This document shows, one piece after another, positions 34,416 through 41,427 of a stretch of DNA of 51,689 nucleotides. The notes under the pieces are model-generated. The model ran no database searches, was not told where the DNA came from, and saw only the letters and a list, made by a program, of their open reading frames with translations. The stretch covers positions 1 to 51,689 of the forward strand of contig CAIQIQ010000129.1 in NCBI GenBank assembly GCA_903871935.1, in the 5' to 3' direction. The stretch's first letter is position 1; each line of letters opens with the position of its first letter. The position numbers and the translations under genes are program-made. The DNA is from an uncultured Phycisphaerales bacterium (GTDB lineage: Bacteria; Planctomycetota; Phycisphaerae; Tepidisphaerales; Tepidisphaeraceae).

Positions 34416-34562
34416 GGCAAACACGGAAAAACGCCGTCTTAGAACCGGACGGGCCGCTGCCTGCGCCGGAGGTATTCACAACACGTCATTTATCTACTCT
34501 CGCCGGCAGGGCGCGTCAAGAATGGCCCGGTGGCGCAGGCGCAGGCGGCGGATCTCACCGAA

Positions 34563-35609
34563 TCAGACGGCGGCGCAGCGAGCTCCTTCGGCGAGCTTCC
34601 GGAATTCGTCATTTCCCTTGATGACCCGATTGGAGAAATCCACGCTGTCGAACCGCATGTCTGCCAGATCCACATCGCTGATCTGTGCTCCGGCGAAACT
34701 GCAGCGGATAAAGCGGGTGTCATGGAACTTGCAGTTCGTCCAGGCGGATCGCTCCATGCCGGTGCCGTGAAGGTTTTCCCGAAACTCCACATCGTCCAGT
34801 TCGCAGTTCTGGAATGTGCACCCGGTGATCCGGTTGCCATGCAATGACACATCATTCCAGCGTGTGGCGCGGAATTGAGAGTCGGTGATGGTCGCGCCGC
34901 TCAGATTCACGTCGGTCAGTGATGTCCCTTCCAGCGTCACGGATGCGATGGTTGCGCCATTGAATGCCGTATCGGCGATCCGGCTTTTCTGATCCAGCGT
35001 CAGCATGCGAACCGTGGCACCATGAAAGCGGCAGTCAGCGATTTCGCTCTCGCCAAGTACTTTCAGCCGGTTGATCTTCGCGCCGTTCAGTTCGCAGTCC
35101 AACATATTGCCGTGGATCAGGTCTGTGTCGTCCAGCGAACTGCCGTTGAACCGGCATTCGCAGAGTTTCCCATCCTCGATATTGAGATGAGAGATCGTCC
35201 CGGCATGCAATCCATTGCCACTTAGCGTGGCGTGGTTCAACGTAACGTTGGCGAATTGCGAAACGTTGATGCTGTTGGAGGTGAAGACCGAATCGGTCGA
35301 CGCTGGCGGCGTGTAGCGTGACATGGTGATGCTGTTGCCGCCATCCTTCTGGTGCAGCCCCTGGACGGCGCTGCGGACGGTGGTATCGACGAAATCGGCG
35401 AGCGTCTGGGTGCCATTGATCAGGATGCCGCGCATGGTTGCAAAGGTTCTGGCATCTGAGGATGACGACGGCGGTGGTGGGGGAGGAGGAGGTGGTGGGG
35501 CCTCCTCGCTGGCTTTACCGGCGAGCGCGGCAAGCAGATCGGCCGCCTGATCGGCAGAGAGTTTACCTTCCTTTTCCAGTTTCAGGATCCGCAGGATTTC
35601 CTCACGCAT
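34563..35609 (-). CDS. pentapeptide-repeat-like protein with SHOCT-like N-terminus
   Basis: A 348-residue protein. Residues 3-30 form a short helical motif (LRILKLEKEGKLSADQAADL). A run of ten Pro residues at about 38-50 precedes a long region (about 110-330) of approximate pentapeptide repeats, for example CRFNGSSLDDTDL, FNGATIASVTLEGTSLTDVNLSGA and CTFQNCELDDVEF, giving a right-handed quadrilateral beta-helix. Such solenoids serve as scaffolds or DNA mimics. ATG has AAAGGA seven bases upstream and lies 3 bp after the DUF2089 stop, so the two are co-translated. Confidence 0.8.
   Translation of the reverse strand: MREEILRILKLEKEGKLSADQAADLLAALAGKASEEAPPPPPPPPPPSSSSDARTFATMRGILINGTQTLADFVDTTVRSAVQGLHQKDGGNSITMSRYTPPASTDSVFTSNSINVSQFANVTLNHATLSGNGLHAGTISHLNIEDGKLCECRFNGSSLDDTDLIHGNMLDCELNGAKINRLKVLGESEIADCRFHGATVRMLTLDQKSRIADTAFNGATIASVTLEGTSLTDVNLSGATITDSQFRATRWNDVSLHGNRITGCTFQNCELDDVEFRENLHGTGMERSAWTNCKFHDTRFIRCSFAGAQISDVDLADMRFDSVDFSNRVIKGNDEFRKLAEGARCAAV
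35469..35500 (+). repeat. G-rich tract opposite the polyproline codons
   Basis: About 30 bases with runs of two to five G separated by T, A or C lie on the plus strand, the complement of the proline codons of the pentapeptide gene. The density of G-runs could form a quadruplex on the template strand. It may simply reflect the codon choice for polyproline. Confidence 0.4.
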
Positions 35610-35612
35610 GGT

Positions 35613-36065
35613 TCATCCTTTCTTGGCGCGGAGTTGGGCAATCGCCTCTTCCGCGCTAATCTTCCCTGTTTCCAACTCGTGCAAGACACTGCTCGAGTTG
35701 GTGGTCTCCGGCCGCTGACTTTCATCCGCCGTCGCCGATACGGGCAGTGGCGGGGTGTTCGCTGTCGCTGTTGCCGTCGCAACATCCGACTGGAGGCGAG
35801 CCTTTAGGTCGGCCAGCCTGGCTTTGACGGTTGGATAGCTCACGCCCAAGGCCGACTCCATCTCCCGGATGTGTCCCTCGGTGTGGATGAAGATCCGCAG
35901 AAAATGCAGATCCTCCTGGCTCAGCGTAGCGAACTCATTCGCAATAAAACTTCCCTCAAAGCGCAATCCGCAGGGCTCGCACAGCAGAACGGCCGGCCGA
36001 AGCGGGCCGGTGCAAGACGGGCATCGGATTGACTGAGAGATTGATTTCATGATATTACTATACAT
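35613..36065 (-). CDS. DUF2089-family protein
   Basis: A 150-residue protein. An N-terminal zinc finger (CPSCTGPLRPAVLLCEPCG) and a helix-turn-helix-like region (LRIFIHTEGHIREMESALGV, then YPTVKARLADLKARL) are typical of DUF2089 and suggest DNA binding. The C-terminal tail carries the motif LETGKISAEEAIAQLRA, the same short helix as at the N-terminus of the co-translated pentapeptide protein. Starts at 36065 or 36050 (MKSIS) are possible; neither has a Shine-Dalgarno, and the region upstream is A/T-rich, consistent with a promoter close to the start or leaderless translation. Confidence 0.8.
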   Translation of the reverse strand: MYSNIMKSISQSIRCPSCTGPLRPAVLLCEPCGLRFEGSFIANEFATLSQEDLHFLRIFIHTEGHIREMESALGVSYPTVKARLADLKARLQSDVATATATANTPPLPVSATADESQRPETTNSSSVLHELETGKISAEEAIAQLRAKKG

Positions 36066-36270
36066 ATTAGATTAATAAAATCAATATACAAATCAAGTAA
36101 ACAAATCTCATTCGCGAAGCGACCGGTTGTGCTGGCTTGCGACATCGCACCGTTGCTTCTCTGGTGGCAGTGGGAATGTCCTGTTTGCTGGGCCTACTGT
36201 CTGTGAATGCATTGGGTGACGAGAGCTTTGAATGTGGTCCCAATTTGGCGAAGTGCTTGAGGCAGATCCC

Positions 36271-37074
36271 ATGAGTGCGAAGTTGTCGACGTCGCAGGTG
36301 GAGCATTACAGACGCGAAGGTTATCTGGTTCGCAATCAGCCGGTCTTCCCGCCCGGCCGTTTCGACGCCCTAAAGTCTCGCTTTGAGGTACTCCTGGATC
36401 AGTGGACTTCACAAGGCATCAGCAAGTCACCAGAACACATGGATGTTCCGCACTTCTGGGATCCGGCTCTGTTTGACTGGCTCCTGGATGACACGGTTCT
36501 TGATCTCGTTGAGCCGCTTATCGGGCCGGACATTGTCCTTTGGGCCAGCCATTTCCTCTGCAAGCCCCCGGCCGTCGGCAAGCGCGTGCCGTGGCACGAA
36601 GACTCGGCCTACTGGCGTGGCAGACTTGAACCCATGGAGGTCGTCACGATCTGGCTGGCGATTGATCCATCCACTCCGGCCAATGGCTGCATGCAGGTCA
36701 TTCCCCGCACTCACTCCAACGGATATTCAGATTACGAGAAGGTGGCCGACCCAGGCCGACAGGTATTTGACACGGAGATAAAGAAGGGCTCGTTTGACGA
36801 GGGCAACGCCGTCAATTGCGTGCTGGCGCCCAATGAATGCTCGTTCCATAATGGCAGGCTCATTCATGGATCCGCCGCCAACACCGGCGCCATGCGCCGT
36901 TGCGGATACACCATGCGTTACATGCCCGCCACGGTGAAGCACCTGGGCGCTCCGCCATTTGAGATCTATCTGGCCAGGGGCAAGGATCGCGCCGGCAACC
37001 GCTATGGTGAGCCTGGCAAGCTCAATAAGGCATGGACAGACCAGCATCCTAACGGGCAGCCGGCAGGACACTGA
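36271..37074 (+). CDS. phytanoyl-CoA dioxygenase (PhyH)-like oxygenase
   Basis: A 267-residue Fe(II)/2-oxoglutarate dioxygenase-like protein. The metal triad is HxD in VPWHEDSAYW and a distal His in LIHGSAANTG, with a 2-oxoglutarate-binding Arg nearby (MRRCGYTMRY). The N-terminal region (LSTSQVEHYRREGYLVRNQP) matches the PhyH family. Substrates in this family vary from fatty acyl-CoA to ectoine and antibiotic intermediates and cannot be assigned here. The ATG at 36271 is preceded by a weak GAGG; a longer frame starts at 36232. Confidence 0.88.
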   Translation: MSAKLSTSQVEHYRREGYLVRNQPVFPPGRFDALKSRFEVLLDQWTSQGISKSPEHMDVPHFWDPALFDWLLDDTVLDLVEPLIGPDIVLWASHFLCKPPAVGKRVPWHEDSAYWRGRLEPMEVVTIWLAIDPSTPANGCMQVIPRTHSNGYSDYEKVADPGRQVFDTEIKKGSFDEGNAVNCVLAPNECSFHNGRLIHGSAANTGAMRRCGYTMRYMPATVKHLGAPPFEIYLARGKDRAGNRYGEPGKLNKAWTDQHPNGQPAGH

Positions 37075-37153
37075 ATCCTGGCGGTGTGCCAGTGGATACT
37101 CTGCGTTGCGGGTTGTACAGAGCGGCATTCAAATGGCCGCTGAACGGGGTATC

Positions 37154-37741
37154 ATGGGACCCATGGATACACGACCCCCAACCCGGGACGAGGCGCTTGT
37201 TCTTCTGAAAGAATTCAACCACACGGAGAAAGCTCTCAAACACGCTTTTGCGGTTGAGGCGACGATGCGGCACTTCGCCCGCAAGCTCGGGCATGATGAG
37301 GAAAAATGGGGTGTCATCGGCCTGATCCATGACCTCGACTACGAGCGATTTCCCGACCAGCATTGCACCAAGACCCGCGAGATCCTCACCGAGCGAAACT
37401 ATCCCGCCGATTACATTCACGGCGTCCTTGCGCATGGCTATGGTCTGTGCTCTGACGTGGAACCCGTGCACGCGATGGAGAAGGTTCTGTTTGCGATTGA
37501 CGAACTAACCGGGCTGGTGTCGGCGGCCGCCCTCGTGCGCCCATCGAAATCCGTCATGGACCTCGAGGTCAAGTCCGTGAAGAAGAAGTGGAAGGAGAAG
37601 AGCTTCGCGGCCGGCGTCGACCGCTCCGTGATCGAGCGCGGCGCTGGCATGATGAATATGCCCGTCGATGACCTCATTGCTGAGGTGATCATCGCGTTGC
37701 GCGATGTTGCCGACCAACTTGGTCTGCGAGGCGCGGTTTGA
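37154..37741 (+). CDS. HD-domain hydrolase
   Basis: A 195-residue HD-domain protein. The histidine after the first helix (HAFAVEATMRHFARKLG), the HD pair in GLIHDLDYERFPDQH, and the later His in GVLAHGYGL form the metal site of the HD superfamily. Relatives are small nucleotide or phosphate hydrolases; the exact substrate is unknown. ATG 37154 or 37163 are both plausible. It stands 80 bp after the dioxygenase gene and may be co-transcribed. Confidence 0.8.
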   Translation: MGPMDTRPPTRDEALVLLKEFNHTEKALKHAFAVEATMRHFARKLGHDEEKWGVIGLIHDLDYERFPDQHCTKTREILTERNYPADYIHGVLAHGYGLCSDVEPVHAMEKVLFAIDELTGLVSAAALVRPSKSVMDLEVKSVKKKWKEKSFAAGVDRSVIERGAGMMNMPVDDLIAEVIIALRDVADQLGLRGAV

Positions 37742-37940
37742 GAGCACGATGAGCCCTCGGCGGGTGCTGCAGTTGAGTTATCCGCATCACTTATTGCCTT
37801 GCCACGGCCGGAGGCGGCCGGTACATTTGTTTTCAGTGCGTTTCCGCGCCTGCCAGCACGTTTCGTGCCGTCTCGTTTTGTCGTGGGTTTGAGGAAATCT
37901 GGCAGCCGGCAGACGACACACTTCAGGAAAGGAACATCGT

Positions 37941-38600
37941 ATGAAGAAGGTTCTCATCGTTGCCAGCATTGTTGCCGTCTGGTTCTGCTCCGCACTGGTC
38001 GTCATGGCCCAGGATAAGCCGACTGCCGCGGCCGGCGATTGGACCGTCGTGCAGAAGGTCGATCTCACGGGCGCCAAGCTCCCCAAGGGATGGACGATCC
38101 TCAACGGCGATGTTGAGGTGAAGGATGGGGCCATAACCATGAAAGGTGGCGAGGGCGAATGCGCGATCAGCCTGACTGACCCCAAGATGCCGGCCAGCGT
38201 TAAGGTGGAGTTCGACGGTACGCTTACCGGTGAGAGAATCTGCGATATGAGCGCCTGGCTGAACGGCGGCGAAGACGGTTTTGCCAGTGGCTACCTGGTC
38301 CAGTTCGCGGGTGACGAGAACAAGCAGAACCGCCTGCGCAAAGAGGGCGAGATCGTCGAGTCCACAGTGTGTGACAAGCCGATGGCGACGGCCGGCAAGA
38401 AGGCACATGTGGTGGCCGCCAACGACGGTGGCGTCATCAGCCTGACCGTGGATGGCAAGAAGGTGTTTGAGTACAAGGATCCCAAGCCACTTGCCGGCGC
38501 AGAGCACGGCCAGGTCGGCTTCTACACCTACGGCTGCACGCTGAAGATCGAGAACATCGTGGTGTCCAAGAAGGACGCCCCCGCCCCGGCCGCCAAGTAG
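37941..38600 (+). CDS. secreted DUF1080-like beta-sandwich protein
   Basis: A 219-residue exported protein. A clear signal peptide (MKKVLIVASIVAVWFCSALV, cleaved near AQD) precedes a jelly-roll-like domain with LPKGWTILNGDVEVKDGAIT, CAISLTDPKMPASVKVEFD and a C-terminal GQVGFYTYGCTLKIENI. This is the pattern of DUF1080/3-keto-disaccharide-hydrolase-like domains expanded in planctomycetes. A sugar-binding or carbohydrate-modifying role in the periplasm is inferred. The tail is Ala/Pro-rich. Confidence 0.7.
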   Translation: MKKVLIVASIVAVWFCSALVVMAQDKPTAAAGDWTVVQKVDLTGAKLPKGWTILNGDVEVKDGAITMKGGEGECAISLTDPKMPASVKVEFDGTLTGERICDMSAWLNGGEDGFASGYLVQFAGDENKQNRLRKEGEIVESTVCDKPMATAGKKAHVVAANDGGVISLTVDGKKVFEYKDPKPLAGAEHGQVGFYTYGCTLKIENIVVSKKDAPAPAAK

Positions 38601-38646
38601 GCCGGCGCGTGGCCTGGCCATGCTGCCAGGGCACGACATGGTGGAT

Positions 38647-38704
38647 TAGTACTTCAAGCGCACCGAGGCCGAAGTTGTCGGCACCGCGTGCGCTTGAAGT
38701 GCTA
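38647..38704. repeat. 58-nt hairpin-forming inverted repeat
   Basis: Arms at 38647-38663 and 38688-38704 are complementary over 17 bp with one G-T pair, around a 24-nt loop that has its own 5-bp stem (GCCGA with TCGGC). It lies between two plus-strand genes and has no T-run, so it is not a classic intrinsic terminator. It could be a structured transcript end, a mobile-repeat remnant or a small RNA. Confidence 0.6.
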
Positions 38705-38769
38705 AATGGCCGGCGCCGAGGTCTCCTGTTATCCCGACGGACTGTTCGTCCGAGGTAGGTCTGCAAGCC

Positions 38770-39735
38770 ATGCCTTTACAGCACGACAGGCCAACGGTGC
38801 GGGCGATGCGGCCGGATGATCGCCCGCGGCTGCTCGCCTTGGCCGGCGAGTTGGGCGAGTGGTTCGACGAAGATGCCCGCAGGCGAGCCATTCCCATCGA
38901 TCTGGCCCATCAGCAGTGCCTGGTCGCGGAACTGGGCCGGCAGATCGTGGGTTTCATCACCCTCCACGTCGCCGAGGGGCGGTTGCACATCGGGTGGATA
39001 GCAGTGCGGCGAAACCTGCATCGCCATGGCATCGGCCGGGCTCTGCTCGCGGCGGCCGAGGCACAGGCAAGGCTGCTTGGGATCATCGAACTGGCAGTGT
39101 ACACGCTGGGCGAATCGGTCGATTACGCGCCCTACGTGCCGACCCGCCAGTTCTACCTGGCCACGGGGTTCCGGCCTTCGTGCCGAAAGATGACAGACAA
39201 CCCCGGCTGTCCTGAGGAACTGCATCTGATCAAGCAGGTATCGCCAGAGCAGCCGCACGAGATGAGCATTGCCCCTGGCATACGGCAGGCGACGGAAACT
39301 GATCTGCCGGGCGTGGCCGCGCTGTGTCTACAATGGGCGGCCGAGGGACTGACTCGGAACTACCGCGCCGACACGGTCGACGAACTTCGCAAGCGGCTGG
39401 GCGAGTGCTGCCTCGTTGCGGAGGTGGACGGACAGGTGATCGGTTTCGTCATCGGGGAACTGCGATCGACGGCCGGGAACGAGTTTGTGGAGGGTGTCCT
39501 GGACGACGCGGCGGCCTACCTGGAAGTGCAAGACCTGTACGTGGCGCCAGGGCACAGGGGGCGAGGTGTCGGCACGCTGTTGATGCGCCATCTGCTCCAG
39601 ATCGCGGACAATCGTGGCATCAGCGGGTCGCTGGTGTACTCCGCCAACCGGGACTACGCCCGGACGGCACGGTTCTACGAGAGTCTGGGGTATGACATGT
39701 GGCACATCCACATGACCCGTGGCGGACGGAAATAG
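38770..39735 (+). CDS. tandem GNAT N-acetyltransferase
   Basis: A 321-residue protein with two GNAT domains (about 10-150 and 168-320). Acetyl-CoA-binding motif A appears as IAVRRNLHRHGIGRALL in the first and LYVAPGHRGRGVGTLLM in the second. Proteins with paired GNAT folds acetylate amines, but the acceptor cannot be inferred. Codon use is like that of its neighbours. A short hairpin region precedes it. Confidence 0.85.
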   Translation: MPLQHDRPTVRAMRPDDRPRLLALAGELGEWFDEDARRRAIPIDLAHQQCLVAELGRQIVGFITLHVAEGRLHIGWIAVRRNLHRHGIGRALLAAAEAQARLLGIIELAVYTLGESVDYAPYVPTRQFYLATGFRPSCRKMTDNPGCPEELHLIKQVSPEQPHEMSIAPGIRQATETDLPGVAALCLQWAAEGLTRNYRADTVDELRKRLGECCLVAEVDGQVIGFVIGELRSTAGNEFVEGVLDDAAAYLEVQDLYVAPGHRGRGVGTLLMRHLLQIADNRGISGSLVYSANRDYARTARFYESLGYDMWHIHMTRGGRK

Positions 39736-39808
39736 CTGAACCGAGCGGATAAGATGTCGGGATGCGCAAATCGGAGAAGAGTTGCGAACTCTTAGGCAGG
39801 AGGTACAA

Positions 39809-40630
39809 ATGCGAACCCAGATGGAGAAATGCGTTGCTTTCCGTGCTCTGCATGTGCGGGATGGAGCATTTGTTATCCCCAACCCATGGGATGTCGGAAC
39901 GGCGCGGCTGCTGGCGCATCTGGGTTTTGAGGCGTTGGCAACTACGAGTGCCGGCTATGCATTTTCGGTGGGCCGCCGTGATTTCGCGGTTGGCCGGGAT
40001 GAGATGATCGCTCACGTGGCGCAGATCGTCTCGGCGACCGACTTACCGGTCAGCGCGGACCTGCAGAATGGGTTTGGCGATGATCCGGAGACGGTCGCGC
40101 AGACGATCCGAATGGCGGCTGCCGCCGGCCTGGCCGGCGGGTCGATTGAGGATGCCACCGGCCGAGCGGCCGCACCGATCTATGAACATGGGCTGGCCGT
40201 GGAGCGAGTTTGCGCCGCCGCCGCCGTGGCGAGATCTCTTCCTTTCCCGTTTACCCTCACCGCACGGGCGGAGAACTACGTCATCGGCCGGCCGGACCTT
40301 GCCGATACCATACGACGGCTTCAGGCCTTTCAGGAAGCGGGGGCGGATGTTCTCTATGCCCCGGGTCTGACGAGCAAAGAAGATATTGCGGCGGTCGTTC
40401 GCTCAGTTGACCGGCCGGTGAACGTGGTTATGGGCCTGCAAGGCGCGCAACTGTCCGTTGGCATGCTGGCGGAGCTCGGCGTAAAGCGCATCAGTGTTGG
40501 CAGCGCCCTTGCCCGCGCTGCCATGAGCGCTTTCCTGCGTGGTGCCCGGGAAATAAAGGAGCAGGGCACGTTTACGTTTGCCAATGCGGCGATAGGCTAT
40601 CGCGACATGAACGCGATGTTTGAGGCGTAG
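39809..40630 (+). CDS. PEP mutase/isocitrate lyase-like protein
   Basis: A 273-residue TIM-barrel protein of the PEP mutase/isocitrate lyase superfamily. Matching segments include FVIPNPWDVGTARLL, VSADLQNGFGDDPETVAQTI, GGSIEDATG and LTARAENY. The family forms or breaks C-C or C-P bonds, including methylisocitrate lyase and phosphonopyruvate enzymes; the true substrate is unassigned. The KKCGH catalytic Cys loop of isocitrate lyase is not evident. ATG 39809 has AGGAGGT directly upstream (39798-39804), so the ATG at 39782 is rejected. Confidence 0.85.
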   Translation: MRTQMEKCVAFRALHVRDGAFVIPNPWDVGTARLLAHLGFEALATTSAGYAFSVGRRDFAVGRDEMIAHVAQIVSATDLPVSADLQNGFGDDPETVAQTIRMAAAAGLAGGSIEDATGRAAAPIYEHGLAVERVCAAAAVARSLPFPFTLTARAENYVIGRPDLADTIRRLQAFQEAGADVLYAPGLTSKEDIAAVVRSVDRPVNVVMGLQGAQLSVGMLAELGVKRISVGSALARAAMSAFLRGAREIKEQGTFTFANAAIGYRDMNAMFEA

Positions 40631-40641
40631 GCCGAGGCAAT

Positions 40642-41313
40642 ATGGGAAATCAGGCAAGGATTGCATTGGCCGGCGGCGGTGGAGCGGAGGATTCCCGCCC
40701 CCTCGATGAAGAATTTGCTTCCTGGATTGGACCCAAGGGCAAACTGCTCTACTGGCCCATCGCCATCGAAGACACTCACGCTTATCAATCCTGCCTGGAG
40801 TGGATCACCGCAACATTCGCTCCGTTGAAGATTACTTACATCACCATGTGGACTGATCTGCGCGAACATCGTGCAATCGATCTCGATGGATTCGATGGGG
40901 TATACATCGGCGGGGGCAACACTTTTTCCCTATTGTCCCAGTTGGTAGAGAGCGGATTTGACCGCCATTTGACGGACTATGTTCGCAAGGGCGGGGCTGT
41001 CTATGGTGGCAGTGCCGGCGCCGCGGTACTGGGCTTGGATATCGGAACCATCAGGCATTTGGACCGCAATGATATCGATCTGGTCCAAACGCGGGGCCTC
41101 GATCTGGTTCACGGTCATTCAGTGTGGGTGCATTACCGATCTCAGGATGACGCACGGATTAGAGACTACGTGAAGCAGCAACGGCATCCCGTGCTGGCCA
41201 TATCAGAACGGTCCGGCATTATCATTGAATCGACAGGCATGCGCGCGGTTGGATATGAACTGGTATACCGTTTTGACGAGCGGGGAAAGACCACAGTGTC
41301 AGGCAGTGGCTAG
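40642..41313 (+). CDS. S51-type serine peptidase (class I glutamine amidotransferase fold)
   Basis: A 223-residue protein. Matching features are an N-terminal IALAGGGGAEDS, YIGGGNTFSLLSQLV and the nucleophile elbow VYGGSAGAAVLG with the catalytic Ser near 122, as in peptidase E (aspartyl dipeptidase). It lies 11 bp after the PEP-mutase-like gene, so they probably share an operon. Substrate unknown. Confidence 0.85.
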   Translation: MGNQARIALAGGGGAEDSRPLDEEFASWIGPKGKLLYWPIAIEDTHAYQSCLEWITATFAPLKITYITMWTDLREHRAIDLDGFDGVYIGGGNTFSLLSQLVESGFDRHLTDYVRKGGAVYGGSAGAAVLGLDIGTIRHLDRNDIDLVQTRGLDLVHGHSVWVHYRSQDDARIRDYVKQQRHPVLAISERSGIIIESTGMRAVGYELVYRFDERGKTTVSGSG

Positions 41314-41427
41314 CGCGTAGCGTGCAGGGCCCTCTGCTGGATTCGCAAACACTCCGTGCGCCGCGCTTGCCGCTGCCCAGACCAGTGGTACAGTGCCTTG
41401 CATGAATTGGGAAAGGAAAAACAGATT

